A stretch of 64,000 nucleotides of DNA from Bin87 sp965204905 (GCA_965204905.1 OZ242042.1:3038001-3102000); one strand, 5' to 3'. Counted from the first letter of the stretch, positions 17,560 to 27,121 are shown. The notes: a model not told the origin generated them from the letters alone. Made by a program: numbers and translations.

Positions 17560-17866
17560 TGGTACCTCCCCATTGGCTGGCAGCCTGTGAGTTCAAAGCT
17601 CAGCCGCTGTGATTATCCTCAATTCAGGTCATCGAAATACGTAATTCGCCGCGTTTGTATTGCATGTAGCGAATATATTTGCGCTGGCAATATATGCGTA
17701 GATAATAAGCCTTGTTATGCGTTATATGCAGCGAATTCGGTTTTCGGCGACTGTCGGGATTCTATGGAGTACCATCGCTCTTGTCAATATCTGATATTTG
17801 CATTTTACGAGGGGCGGGCACACGGCCCGCCCACTGTTTCGACCACGGCTCGCCGTCCGTCCTCGC
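17560..17866. other. AT-rich intergenic region upstream of binding-protein copy 1
   Basis: Much more A/T-rich than the coding DNA. It holds several related GCATATA/TATATGC-type words between about 17650 and 17735. The first half probably holds the promoter and operators for the lipoprotein gene at 17559, but no box pair is clear enough to call. A terminator-like hairpin lies at its right end. Confidence 0.4.
17812..17832. terminator. G/C hairpin after binding-protein copy 2
   Basis: GGGCGGGC (17812-17819) pairs with GCCCGCCC (17825-17832), about 35 bases past the stop of the second lipoprotein gene (minus strand). T-rich DNA follows on the minus strand, as for an intrinsic terminator. Confidence 0.5.
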
Positions 17867-19804
17867 CTACTGTTGGCACTCAGCGTCCATCCACACGGTA
17901 TCCATCCGGTCCAGGTTATGCACCAGGGCCCCATGCTTCCCCTCAAGCCCGTGGACGCAGGAACGCCAGGCGGCCAGCGTGCGGTTGTACCACCACGTAA
18001 CGACGGGCGGATCCTCGTCCAGAATCCCTGCCGCCTTTTGCACCAGTTCGTACCGTTTGTCGAAATCGCCCTCCGTGTCCACCATGGACATCACCGCGTC
18101 GAACTCCTCATTGCAGTAGTTCGAGTGGTTCTCGCCCCCGCCGCACCGATAGAAGCTGTTCATGTATGCGGACGGGTCGATGAAAGGCGACGCAATGGCG
18201 CCCACCGTGATGTCAAAGTTGCGGTTGGCCAGTTCCTCGAACCATACGGCGGATGGCACGGCCCGTATCGTAGATTCGATGCCCAGGATGCGCTGAAATT
18301 CCAGATCCGCCATCTGGGCCATTGCCGAGTACCACGGGCTGTTGGGCTGCCGCTGCATCAGGTCAACGTTCTTGATGCCGTCGGCGTAGCCCGCTTCCGC
18401 CATCAACCGTTGGGCTTCGGCTTCCGCCGCCGGTCGGTCGAACACCATCCTGGCGTCGATTTCCGCCTGCGGCAATTGATATGCCTGGTCGGGCAGCGTC
18501 CAGCCGCCGCCGCCCGGGTAGCCGAACAGCCACTCGCTCACGATCTCATGCGCGGCAAGACGGTCGAAGGCCAGCCACATCGCCTTGCGAACCCTGGGAT
18601 CGTTCCACGGCTCCTTGTCCATGTTGAACCAGATGCCGCCGTAGGAGTAGGACGAGAACGGCTCGGCCACGAAACGGTCGTCGTCCAGCATCCGGTTGAA
18701 CGCCTCGGGATCAATGGTCTGGGCGTAATCAACGTTGCCGGCCAGCAGCGCCGCCGAGCGGTTGGTGCTGTTTTCCAGCGGATACGTCCAAACTTCATCC
18801 AGGTAGGGCAGCCCCTCGTTCCAGTAGTTCTCGTAACGCTCGTTCTTCCAGACCTCGCCTTCCTGGTGTTCCAGGTACTTGAACGCGCCGGTGCTGGGCG
18901 CGAACTGGCCGGCCTGTTTCAGGTCATAGCCGTGCTCTTCCAGGAACGACTTCTGGAAAACTCCGTGCCATTCCAGCGCAAAGGCGTTCAGGCCGTAATT
19001 CAGCGGCGGCGCTTTCTCAAAGGTGAATTGCACCGTAAGCGGGTCGATCACTTCAATCGACGGACCAAAGGGCGTGTACAGACCCTTCCGCGCGCTGACC
19101 ACGCCGGACGGCGGATCAATAACCCTGGACCACGACGCCGAGACGTCATCCGCGGTCAGGATGGTCCCATCGTGGAACGTAACTCCCTCGCGCAGCGGGA
19201 ACGTCCAGGTGTGCCCGTCTTCCGAAACTTCCCAGCTGGTCGCCAGGTCGGGGATGATGGTCTTGCCCGCGTCCAGGGGGTTGTAGCGCAGAATGTTGTT
19301 GTACAGCATCATCTGCTTGAACGAGTTGGTCACGCTGGACACCTGGAGCAGGTCGTAGTGGGCCGGGTCGTAGTAGCCGCCGCGCCGCAGAATGCCTCCA
19401 TATTCGGCATCTGCATACACGTCCTTGGTGATGGGGTTGGCCACCACCTCGGAGGGCAACGCCGCCGGAACCCGGGTTGCGAAGGGCACGGGTTGCGCCG
19501 GCTGGGGCGCTTCGGTCGCGGCGGGTTGCGGCGCGGTCTGAGCCTGGGGTTCGGCGGTTGGTTGAGCCGGTTGCTGCGGCTGCGCCTGGGTTTGGCTCTG
19601 AGGTTGAGATTGCGGCTGCGCCGGCTGCTGCGGTTGGGATTGAGGTTGCGTTTGACTGGCTGCGGTCGTGTCGCCTGTGGTTGCGCCTGTTGACTCGGTA
19701 TCCTGGGTTACTTCGGCCCCGGCGCATGCCACTGCCGCCGCGAGCAACAGGGACAATAGGGCGAGCATCAGTATGGCCGGGTACGAAAATCGTCGGATTG
19801 GCAT
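17867..19804 (-). CDS. ABC transporter family 5 substrate-binding lipoprotein (copy 2)
   Basis: A 645-residue paralogue of the lipoprotein at 15646. The signal peptide ends in lipobox AAVAC. A Gln/Pro-rich linker (repeats such as QPQSQPQ and AQPQQPAQP, about 45-115) differs completely from the Gly/Ser linker of copy 1, while the binding domains are nearly collinear and very similar. GGAGGAGC sits before the ATG. The pattern indicates duplication followed by linker divergence; the two may bind different ligands for the same permease pair. Confidence 0.92.
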   Translation of the reverse strand: MPIRRFSYPAILMLALLSLLLAAAVACAGAEVTQDTESTGATTGDTTAASQTQPQSQPQQPAQPQSQPQSQTQAQPQQPAQPTAEPQAQTAPQPAATEAPQPAQPVPFATRVPAALPSEVVANPITKDVYADAEYGGILRRGGYYDPAHYDLLQVSSVTNSFKQMMLYNNILRYNPLDAGKTIIPDLATSWEVSEDGHTWTFPLREGVTFHDGTILTADDVSASWSRVIDPPSGVVSARKGLYTPFGPSIEVIDPLTVQFTFEKAPPLNYGLNAFALEWHGVFQKSFLEEHGYDLKQAGQFAPSTGAFKYLEHQEGEVWKNERYENYWNEGLPYLDEVWTYPLENSTNRSAALLAGNVDYAQTIDPEAFNRMLDDDRFVAEPFSSYSYGGIWFNMDKEPWNDPRVRKAMWLAFDRLAAHEIVSEWLFGYPGGGGWTLPDQAYQLPQAEIDARMVFDRPAAEAEAQRLMAEAGYADGIKNVDLMQRQPNSPWYSAMAQMADLEFQRILGIESTIRAVPSAVWFEELANRNFDITVGAIASPFIDPSAYMNSFYRCGGGENHSNYCNEEFDAVMSMVDTEGDFDKRYELVQKAAGILDEDPPVVTWWYNRTLAAWRSCVHGLEGKHGALVHNLDRMDTVWMDAECQQ

Positions 19805-20178
19805 GGTCGCTCCTCCTCAACTGCTTCTGAAACGGTTCGGTAGCGTCACCTCCATCTTTCCGGGCGTTGGTCGTTGTATGTAACGTGCATAATTATGCAA
19901 AATTATTACGTGATATGGAGATAAAATCTCCTATTGATGATGTTTAGATACTAAAAAACGGTAGAAATGGTTGTTATTCGTTTCGAGCATTATAGCCGAT
20001 TTTATGGCGTTCAATCGCTGGTGTCAATAATCAATATCACCGTTGACGGAGCCTCCATCGCTGCTTTAGCGATGTATCCAGGACTTTCACTGCTTCGGCA
20101 TCAGTCCCGTTCATTCGATGGCCTTGTGCTATACTGCCGCCGACTCCCAAATCAACTGAACCGACACGGAGCCGCCTC
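19805..20178. other. AT-rich divergent intergenic region with palindrome
   Basis: A/T-rich DNA between the second binding-protein gene (minus) and the NUDIX gene (plus). A perfect 14-base palindrome TGCATAATTATGCA lies at 19886-19899, about 85 bases upstream of the lipoprotein ATG, and is a candidate operator. Nothing coding is visible. Confidence 0.45.
20127..20135 (+). promoter_or_regulatory. extended -10 promoter for the NUDIX gene
   Basis: TGC-TATACT is an extended -10 element 43 bases before the ATG at 20179. The -35 region is weak, as is normal for extended -10 promoters. Confidence 0.5.
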
Positions 20179-20943
20179 ATGGTTTCTCCCCTTGCTGCGA
20201 CGCCCAATCCCTTCCGCGGCGTCGTGGTCAATTCCGATCACTTGCCTCCCGATCCCGACGATTTCGCCGCAGCGCTGGACGCATCCATAGCCGAATGGCG
20301 CCAGGCCGGCTACGAGGTTGCCTGGGTGGATATTCCCATCGAACTGGCAACCCACGTTCCCGTCGCCACCCAGCGCGGCTTCACCTACCACCACGCCGAC
20401 GACCACAGCATCACCGCCACGCTGATGCTGATTCCCGACTCGTTCATCCCGCCCTACGCCACTCACTATGTCGGCGCCGGCGGTGTCGTCCTCAACGACA
20501 AGCAGGAGTTGCTGGTGGTCTGCGAGCGTTACCGCATCGACAACCGACCGCCCTTCTACAAGCTTCCCGGCGGCGCGCTGGAACCGGGCGAGCACATCGT
20601 GGACTCAATAGTCCGCGAGGTGCTGGAGGAAACTGGCGTGCAGGCCAAATTCGAGGCACTGGCCTGCTTCCGCCACTGGCACGGCTACCGCTACGGCAAG
20701 TCCGACATCTACTTCGTCTGCCGTCTCCGCGCCCTCACCCACGAGATCAAGATGAGCGAGCAGGAAATCGAGGAATGCCTCTGGATGCCCGTCCACGACT
20801 TCATGACGGACGACGACATCAGCCCCTTCAACAAGGGCATCGTCCGCTCCGCCATCGAAAGCGCCGGCGTCGTCCCCGCCGACATGCCCGGAATGCCGCC
20901 CGACCCGACGCGGGAGTATTTCCTGCCCGAATTCGTAAAATAA
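20179..20943 (+). CDS. NUDIX hydrolase, NUDT6-like
   Basis: A 254-residue protein with a perfect Nudix box at 132-154 (GALEPGE, then REVLEETGV) that binds Mg2+ for pyrophosphate cleavage. The N-terminal 90 residues (NSDHLPPDPDDFAAALDASI, then RGFTYHHADDHSITATLML) match the pre-Nudix domain of the NUDT6 type, seen in plants, animals and some bacteria. The substrate could be a nucleotide sugar, ADP-ribose or a CoA derivative. GGAG precedes the ATG. The next gene, a molybdopterin hydroxylase, begins 44 bases later, so they may share a transcript. Confidence 0.9.
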   Translation: MVSPLAATPNPFRGVVVNSDHLPPDPDDFAAALDASIAEWRQAGYEVAWVDIPIELATHVPVATQRGFTYHHADDHSITATLMLIPDSFIPPYATHYVGAGGVVLNDKQELLVVCERYRIDNRPPFYKLPGGALEPGEHIVDSIVREVLEETGVQAKFEALACFRHWHGYRYGKSDIYFVCRLRALTHEIKMSEQEIEECLWMPVHDFMTDDDISPFNKGIVRSAIESAGVVPADMPGMPPDPTREYFLPEFVK

Positions 20944-20987
20944 ACTCCAACGCCTTTCCCCGCCGCTCCAAATCCCAGGAGGAACCC

Positions 20988-23279
20988 ATGACCACCACCG
21001 CTCAGCCCGAACAGCAATACCGCGTCATCGGCACCCGACCCGTGCGTCACGACGGCGTGGACAAGGTAACCGGCGCCGCCCGCTACGGCGCGGACATCAA
21101 CCTGCCGGGAATGCTCCACGCCCGCATCCTGCGCAGTCCGCACAGCCACGCGCGCATCCGCAGCATCGACACCAGCAAGGCCGAAGCCGTGCCCGGCGTC
21201 GTCGCAGTTGCCACGGCGGCCGATTTTCCCATCATTGAGAACCGGATGATCGACTTCGCCGAAGTCCAGGGCAACGCCCGCATGATCGCCGAGAACCTGC
21301 TGGCCAAGGACAAAGTCCTGTACGTCGGCCACGCCGTCGCCGCCATCTGCGCCACCAGCCCCCATATCGCCATGGAGGCCATGAAACTGGTGGAGGTGGA
21401 CTACGAGGTCCTGCCCACCGTCCTCACCTGGCGCGAGGCCATGGCCGATGACGCGCCCCTGCTCCACGACGATATGACCACCTACTTCCGCATGGAGCGG
21501 TTCGCTCGTGGCGACGATACCGGCGTCAAGAGCAACGTGGCCGGACATATCCAGCACAAGGTGGGCGACGTCGAACAGGGTTTCGCCGAGGCCGACATCG
21601 TCATCGAGCGGGAATTTGAAACTCAGACCGTGCATCAGGGCTACATTGAGCCTCACGTGTCCACCGCCATGTGGTCCGCCGACGGTCGCGTAACCGTCTG
21701 GACCAGCACCCAGGGCATCTTCAACGTTCGCGCTCAGACCGCCGCCATCATCGGCGTGCCCGAGGGTCAGGTGAAGATTGTGCCTATGGAAATCGGCGGC
21801 GGGTTCGGCGCGAAGGGCATCACCTACACCGACCCGGTGGCTGCCGTCCTGTCCAAGAAGACGGGCAAACCGGTCAAGGTCGCCATGGATCGCACCGACG
21901 TCTTCATCGGCAGCGGCCCTGCATCTGCAACCTTCATGCGCTGCAAGATGGGCGTCAAGAACGATGGCACGATGGTCGCCGGCCAACTCTACATGGTCTA
22001 TGAAGCCGGCGCGTACCCCGGCTCTCCCGTGGGCGGCGGCGCGCTAACCGGCTTCGGTCCCTACAAGATGGACCACATGCTGGTGGACGGTTACGACGTA
22101 GTCTGCAACAAGCAGAAGGTGCAAGCCTACCGTGCCCCCGGCCAGCCGCAGGTCGCTTTCGCCGTGGAAGCCGTGGTTGACGAACTGGCCGAGATCCTGG
22201 GCCGCGACCCCATGGAACTCCGCATCCAGAACGCCGTCCAGGAGGGCGACCGTATGCCCAACGGCGTGCCTCACCGCGTCTTCGGTTGCCGTGAACTGGA
22301 AGAGGCGATGCTCAACAGCGACCACAACCGGACGCCGTTGGAAGGCCCCAATCGCGGCCGCGGCATCGCCGTCGGATTCCGTTGGCAGGCGGGCCAGGCG
22401 TCATCGGCCACCATCAACGTCAACTCCAACGGCACCCTCAACCTCATCACCGGCTCCGTTGACATCGGCGGCACGCGCACGGCCGTCGCCATGCAGGTCG
22501 CGGAAACCCTGGGCATCGACGTTGACCAAATCGCCCCCACCGTGGTGGACACCGACACCGTTGGCTGGACCGCCTCGACCGGCGGCAGCCGCATCGCCTT
22601 CGACACCGGCCTCGCCGCCATCGCAGCGGCGGAGGACCTGCGCGACCAGATGGCCCGGCGTTGCGCCTTGGTGTGGGAGGTCGAAGCCGACCAGGTCGAA
22701 TTCGCCGACGGCGTGTTCACCTGCACCGCCAACGAGGAGCGCATGACCATCGCCGACGCCGCCAGCCGCATGATGCGTACCGGCGGCCCGCTCACCGCGT
22801 CCGCCTCTGCCACTTCCACCGGCGTTGGGCCAATCTTCGCCGGCAACATCATCGACGTTGAGGTTGACCCCGAAACCGGCAAGGTGGACGTCCTGCGTTG
22901 CACGGCGTTCATCGACTCCGGCACGTCAGTCCACCCCAGCTACGTCGAGGGCCAGATGCAGGGAGGGACGATGCAGGGCATCGGCTGGGCGCTGTCCGAG
23001 GATTACACCTACAGCCCCGATGGGCAGATGCTCAACTCGACCTTCCTGGACTACCGTATGCCCACCGCGCTCGATATGCCCATGATCGACACGGTGGTCA
23101 TCGAAGTCCCCAATCCGCGCCATCCCTACGGTTTGCGCGGTGTCGGCGAGGCTCCCATCATCCCGCCGTTGGCCGCGCTGCACAACGCCGTGTACCACGC
23201 CACCGGCGTCCGCGTGAATAGCCTCCCGCTGTCGCCCACCAGCGTCCTGGCGGCTCTGCAAGAGGCTAACGGCGAATAA
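20988..23279 (+). CDS. xanthine dehydrogenase family molybdopterin-binding subunit
   Basis: A 763-residue large subunit of the molybdenum hydroxylase family. It has the N-terminal domain PVRHDGVDKVTGAARYGADI, FGAKG near the Moco site, AYRAPGQPQ in the active-site loop, and GVGEAP with the catalytic Glu near the C-terminus. The start is ATG 20988 with AGGAGGA ahead; the frame is open 693 bases further upstream, but that part lies over the NUDIX gene. These enzymes hydroxylate aromatic heterocycles or oxidise aldehydes and normally need FAD and [2Fe-2S] subunits. Neither is encoded nearby, so partners must lie elsewhere. Confidence 0.92.
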   Translation: MTTTAQPEQQYRVIGTRPVRHDGVDKVTGAARYGADINLPGMLHARILRSPHSHARIRSIDTSKAEAVPGVVAVATAADFPIIENRMIDFAEVQGNARMIAENLLAKDKVLYVGHAVAAICATSPHIAMEAMKLVEVDYEVLPTVLTWREAMADDAPLLHDDMTTYFRMERFARGDDTGVKSNVAGHIQHKVGDVEQGFAEADIVIEREFETQTVHQGYIEPHVSTAMWSADGRVTVWTSTQGIFNVRAQTAAIIGVPEGQVKIVPMEIGGGFGAKGITYTDPVAAVLSKKTGKPVKVAMDRTDVFIGSGPASATFMRCKMGVKNDGTMVAGQLYMVYEAGAYPGSPVGGGALTGFGPYKMDHMLVDGYDVVCNKQKVQAYRAPGQPQVAFAVEAVVDELAEILGRDPMELRIQNAVQEGDRMPNGVPHRVFGCRELEEAMLNSDHNRTPLEGPNRGRGIAVGFRWQAGQASSATINVNSNGTLNLITGSVDIGGTRTAVAMQVAETLGIDVDQIAPTVVDTDTVGWTASTGGSRIAFDTGLAAIAAAEDLRDQMARRCALVWEVEADQVEFADGVFTCTANEERMTIADAASRMMRTGGPLTASASATSTGVGPIFAGNIIDVEVDPETGKVDVLRCTAFIDSGTSVHPSYVEGQMQGGTMQGIGWALSEDYTYSPDGQMLNSTFLDYRMPTALDMPMIDTVVIEVPNPRHPYGLRGVGEAPIIPPLAALHNAVYHATGVRVNSLPLSPTSVLAALQEANGE

Positions 23280-23304
23280 CCTACTGGCGAAACCGAGTTC
23301 AAAA

Positions 23305-23333
23305 GTAGGGGCGGGTTTGAAACCCGCCCCTAC
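23305..23333. repeat. perfect palindrome (family A), terminator-like
   Basis: GTAGGGGCGGGTTT pairs with AAACCCGCCCCTAC around one G: a 14-bp perfect stem, 25 bases after the hydroxylase stop. It is the same core as at 15609-15640. Confidence 0.7.
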
Positions 23334-23501
23334 TCATATTGACATAAGCCTGCAATCACGCCGCCGTACATTCCGCCCCGTTTGCTGGTATCATTGACTT
23401 ATGCTGACGGCCATCCCATTCATACGCCGTTTTCATCCACATACTGACTGTAAGTTGCGCTGACGAACGCCCTCCGGCGTCGCGGCGCTCGGAGGTTAGC
23501 A

Positions 23502-23834
23502 ATGCCAAGCAAGGGCAAACGAGTAGCAGCGCGGCAGAACAACCTGCGCCGCCGCCGCAACAACACCCGCAGCAACCCGAACGCCGGCGGCAGGCCAACC
23601 GCCGTAGCGGAGCCGGAGACCGCTCCGGCCGAGGTTTCGCCCGCAGCGAGCCCGGCGGCGCCCGTCGTTTCCACCGGGGCGAGCCGGCCCATAGGCCGTT
23701 CCGACGCGCAGCCCCGTGGCCGACGCTTTGACCGGCCCGCAGCATACAACCACGTTGGCTCGGAGTTGACGCGCATCGGCATCTTCTCGGGGGTGCTGGT
23801 CGTCGTGCTGGTGGCCGTGTCCTTCGTGCTATAA
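23502..23834 (+). CDS. small basic protein with C-terminal membrane helix
   Basis: A 110-residue protein. The first 35 residues are strongly basic and Asn-rich (KRVAARQNNLRRRRNN), the middle is an Ala/Pro/Glu-rich disordered linker, and the last 20 residues form one hydrophobic helix (IGIFSGVLVVVLVAVSFVL) that ends at the C-terminus, so it is probably tail-anchored. The basic end may bind nucleic acid or ribosomes. GGAGG precedes the ATG at good spacing. It has no recognisable family. Confidence 0.6.
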   Translation: MPSKGKRVAARQNNLRRRRNNTRSNPNAGGRPTAVAEPETAPAEVSPAASPAAPVVSTGASRPIGRSDAQPRGRRFDRPAAYNHVGSELTRIGIFSGVLVVVLVAVSFVL

Positions 23835-23839
23835 GCAAC

Positions 23840-23877
23840 TCCCTCTTCCCTTGCGGGAGAAGGTCGGGGTGAGGGGT
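23840..23877. repeat. family D palindrome supplying the uvrC ribosome-binding site
   Basis: CTCCCTCTTCCC pairs imperfectly with GGGAGAAGG and is followed by TCGGGGTGAGGGG. The tail falls 5-9 bases before the uvrC ATG and is the only Shine-Dalgarno-like sequence there. Confidence 0.5.
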
Positions 23878-23882
23878 ACCAC

Positions 23883-25754
23883 ATGCTACGGCAGGAATTT
23901 GACCATCGCCTCCTGGTGACGCCCGAGCGTCCCGGCGTTTATCTGATGAAAAACGTCCGGGGCGCGGTCATCTACGTGGGCAAGGCTGCGGTGCTTAGGA
24001 ACCGTCTGCGTTCCTACTTTGGTTCACCAGCCGGCCTGGACCGCAAGACGCGCCGGATGGTCAGCGAACTGGCGGACTTCGAGTACATCGTCACCGACAC
24101 CGAGGCCGAGGCGCTGATCCTGGAAAACACGCTGATCAAGCGGCACCGTCCCTACTTCAACGTCCGGCTCAAGGACGACAAGACGTACCCGTTCCTGAAA
24201 GTTGACCTGGCCGAGGAGTTTCCCCGGGTGTACATCACGCGGGGCGCCCACACCGACGGGGCGCGCTATTTCGGGCCATTCGCCAGCGCCGGCAGCGTCC
24301 GGCAATCCATGGACCTGGTGAAAAAACTCTTCCCGTACCGCTCCTGCACCAAGCGCATCACCGGAACCGACCCACGGCCCTGCCTGGAATACTACATTCA
24401 CCGCTGCGTCGGCCCTTGCGCCGGCCTGGCCACCCGCGAGGATTACGACGAGGTAATCAAGCAGGTCATCCTGTTCCTGGAGGGCAACACCGAAACCGTA
24501 ACGAGCCAGCTCCGGGACAAGATGGAACAGGCCGCCGAGTCGCTGGAGTTCGAACGCGCCGCCGTGCTGCGGGACCAGATGAGCGCCATCCAGAAGTTCG
24601 AGGAAGAACGCACCGTCAAGGTGGACTCCGGGCGCGCTATGGATCTGGACGCTATCGCCGTTGCCGTGGCCGACCCCGATTCGCGCATCCGGGAGGCGTG
24701 GGTCGAGGCGTTTTTCATCCGCCGGGGCAAGCTGATCGGGCGCGATCATTTCTTCATGGAAGGGCCAGAGGACGATGAGCCGGGCGCCATCATCGCCCAG
24801 TTCGTCCAGCAGTTCTATGCCAACGCGCTGGAGATTCCGGCTACCATCCTGGTCCAGCACGACCCGCCGGAAGAGGACGCCCAACTTTTGCAGGATTTCC
24901 TGCGCGACCGGCGCGGCGGCGCGGTTCGCCTCTACCGTCCCCAGCGGGGCGAGAACCGCAAGCTGGTGCAGGTGGTGGCCGACAATGCGGCGGAGGGCTT
25001 GGCCCAGCATCGCGCCAAGTGGCTCCATCGCACCGACGCCATCCAGGGGGCGCTCAACGAGCTGGAGGAGGAACTGAGCCTGCCGGCCGCTCCCGTGCGC
25101 ATGGAGTGTTATGACATCTCCCACATCCAGGGCAGCAACCTGGTGGGCAGCATGGTCGTTTTCGACGACGGCAAGCCGCGCACCCGCGACTACCGGCGTT
25201 TCAAGATCAAGGCGGTGGACGGCGTTGACGACTACGCCAGCATGAAAGAGATGCTCACCCGGCGTTTCAAGCGGCTCAGCCAGGCCATCGACAACCCCGA
25301 CCCCGACGGCAAGGTGGACACCTGGGGCGTCATGCCCGACCTGGTGATAATCGACGGCGGCAAGGGGCATCTTTCGGCAGCGCGGGAAGTGATGCTGCAC
25401 CTGGGTCTGGAGCAGATTCCCCTGTGCTCATTGGCGAAAGAAAACGAGGAAATCTTCGTGCCGCACACGCCGGAGCCCATCGTGCTGCCCCGGGACTCGC
25501 AGGCCCTCTACTTAATGCAGCGCATCAGGGACGAGGCCCACCGCTTCGCCATCACGTTCCACCGGAACCTGCGCTCCAAGGGCAGCCTGAAATCGCCCAT
25601 TGACATGGTCACCGGCATCGGCCCCAAGCGCAAACGGATGCTGCTGCGCCGCTTCGGTTCCCTGCAAGGCATCAAGGAAGCGACGGTTGAGGACATTGCC
25701 GCCGTCCCCGGTCTGACCCGTTCCCTGGCCGTAAGACTCAAACAGACCATATAG
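23883..25754 (+). CDS. uvrC: excinuclease ABC subunit C
   Basis: The endonuclease subunit of nucleotide excision repair, which makes the two incisions around UvrB-bound damage. A 623-residue chain with the N-terminal GIY-YIG domain (GVYLMKN, then VIYVGKA), a UVR segment (about 205-240, LEFERAAVLRDQ), the RNase H-like domain (ECYDISHIQGSNLVGSMVVFDDGKP and IDGGKGHLSAA), and two helix-hairpin-helix motifs at the end (TGIGPKRKRMLLRRFGS and VPGLTRSLAVRLK). A Cys-rich stretch PCLEYYIHRCVGPCAG is also typical. Length is normal. mgtE follows 14 bases later. Confidence 0.97.
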   Translation: MLRQEFDHRLLVTPERPGVYLMKNVRGAVIYVGKAAVLRNRLRSYFGSPAGLDRKTRRMVSELADFEYIVTDTEAEALILENTLIKRHRPYFNVRLKDDKTYPFLKVDLAEEFPRVYITRGAHTDGARYFGPFASAGSVRQSMDLVKKLFPYRSCTKRITGTDPRPCLEYYIHRCVGPCAGLATREDYDEVIKQVILFLEGNTETVTSQLRDKMEQAAESLEFERAAVLRDQMSAIQKFEEERTVKVDSGRAMDLDAIAVAVADPDSRIREAWVEAFFIRRGKLIGRDHFFMEGPEDDEPGAIIAQFVQQFYANALEIPATILVQHDPPEEDAQLLQDFLRDRRGGAVRLYRPQRGENRKLVQVVADNAAEGLAQHRAKWLHRTDAIQGALNELEEELSLPAAPVRMECYDISHIQGSNLVGSMVVFDDGKPRTRDYRRFKIKAVDGVDDYASMKEMLTRRFKRLSQAIDNPDPDGKVDTWGVMPDLVIIDGGKGHLSAAREVMLHLGLEQIPLCSLAKENEEIFVPHTPEPIVLPRDSQALYLMQRIRDEAHRFAITFHRNLRSKGSLKSPIDMVTGIGPKRKRMLLRRFGSLQGIKEATVEDIAAVPGLTRSLAVRLKQTI

Positions 25755-25768
25755 GCCGCGCGCCGCCC

Positions 25769-27121
25769 ATGTCCACCAGTCCGGAATCCCTCGGTGAGCA
25801 GACTCTGGACGCTCTGGGCCGCGATCAGGCGGGCGTCGCCGTTGCCCTGCTCCGGCGAATGCACGCCGCCGACCAGGGCATCCTGCTGCGACGCGCTTCC
25901 AGGGCCGAGCGGCGCGTCCTGATCGCCCTGCTGACGCCGGATGAACTCGCCGACATCCTGGACGATGCCCCAACTCTGGCCGCGGCGGCCGTCACCCGTG
26001 AACTGGTCCCTGAGCAGGCCGCCGACCTGCTGGACGAGGTGGATACCTACACCGTCGCCGACATCCTGCAGGAACTTCCCGACGAACACGCCGCCGCTAT
26101 TCTGGCAGAATTGGACCGGCCCGAGGACGTTACTCCCCTACTCCAGTATCCTCCCGACACTGCCGGCGGCATGATGACGCTGGACTATCCTCAAGTCCGG
26201 CGCGAAGTAACGGTCGGCAACGCGCTGGACCGGCTGCGGCTTTTTGGAGAAGACGCCGAGGGCTTTGGCTGGGTATGCGTGGTGGATGACGAAAATCGGT
26301 TCGCCGGTTCCGTGGGCATCGCCGAACTGGCGCTGGCGACCCCGGCCCGGTCGGTGGGCGAAATCCTGGACCGCTACGACCGGGCGCTGGTGACCGTTGC
26401 GCCCGAAACCGATCAGGAAGAAGTCCACCGGATCATGTCCCGTTACTGGCTCAGCATAGTTCCGGTGGTGAACGACCAAAGCGTTCTCCTCGGCGTCATC
26501 CGTGCCGAGGATGCCATGCTCGTAGCCCAGGAAGAAGCCACCGAGGATATGCTGCGCATCGCGTCGGCCCCCGGCGAGCGCGTTTTCGGCCCCCTGCACC
26601 TGTCGGTGCGGCACCGTCTGCCCTGGCTGGTGCTGAACCTGGGTACGGTGCTGGTGGCCGCCGCCGTGGTGAACCTGTTTGAATCGACAATCGCCGCAAT
26701 CGCCATGCTGGCCGTGTTCCTGCCGGTGGTGGCCGGGCAGGGCGGCATCGCCGGCACGCAGACGGTAACGCTGGTGGTGCGCGGCATGGCCGTCGGCGAG
26801 GTGCCGCCGCCGGCTGGTCTGCGTCTGTTGGGACGGGAGATGCTGCTGGGCCTGCTGCACGGCATGGCCCTGGCCGCGCTGGCCGGCGCGTTGGGTTGGC
26901 TCTGGAAAGGCAGCCTGGGCCTGGGCATTGCGCTGGCTCTCGCCATGGTGGGCAACCTGCTGGTGGCGGCGCTCACCGGCGCGGGGATGCCGTTGCTACT
27001 GCGGCGCTTGGGCATCGACCCGGCGGTGTCGTCGGCAGTCTTCGTGACCACGTTCACCGACGTGCTGGGGTTCCTCATTTTCCTGGCCGCCGGAGCGTTC
27101 TTCGTAACGTGGTTGGGCTGA
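25769..27121 (+). CDS. mgtE: magnesium transporter MgtE
   Basis: A 450-residue Mg2+ channel with all three parts: the helical N domain (about 1-125, LLTPDELADILDDAP, then LQELPDEHAAAILAEL), two CBS domains (about 130-250, including PDTAGGMMTLDYP) and a C-terminal membrane part with about five helices (about 275-450). The pore segment TTFTDVLGFLIFL carries the conserved Asp. N and CBS domains act as the Mg2+ sensor that closes the channel when cytosolic Mg2+ is high. The gene starts 14 bases after uvrC with no clear ribosome site, suggesting coupling to uvrC translation. Confidence 0.95.
   Translation: MSTSPESLGEQTLDALGRDQAGVAVALLRRMHAADQGILLRRASRAERRVLIALLTPDELADILDDAPTLAAAAVTRELVPEQAADLLDEVDTYTVADILQELPDEHAAAILAELDRPEDVTPLLQYPPDTAGGMMTLDYPQVRREVTVGNALDRLRLFGEDAEGFGWVCVVDDENRFAGSVGIAELALATPARSVGEILDRYDRALVTVAPETDQEEVHRIMSRYWLSIVPVVNDQSVLLGVIRAEDAMLVAQEEATEDMLRIASAPGERVFGPLHLSVRHRLPWLVLNLGTVLVAAAVVNLFESTIAAIAMLAVFLPVVAGQGGIAGTQTVTLVVRGMAVGEVPPPAGLRLLGREMLLGLLHGMALAALAGALGWLWKGSLGLGIALALAMVGNLLVAALTGAGMPLLLRRLGIDPAVSSAVFVTTFTDVLGFLIFLAAGAFFVTWLG

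Noticed and set aside
17798..19693. Long open frame opposite the second binding-protein gene
   Set aside because: It is antisense to a clear lipoprotein gene and has His/Arg/Gln-rich composition without any motif; it arises from GC-rich codon bias.
20295..20987. Extended start for the molybdopterin hydroxylase
   Set aside because: This part overlaps the NUDIX gene in another frame and is Arg-rich; the ATG at 20988 has AGGAGGA and begins the conserved domain.
24024..25400. Long minus-strand frame opposite uvrC
   Set aside because: uvrC is unmistakable; the antisense frame has no motif or ribosome site.
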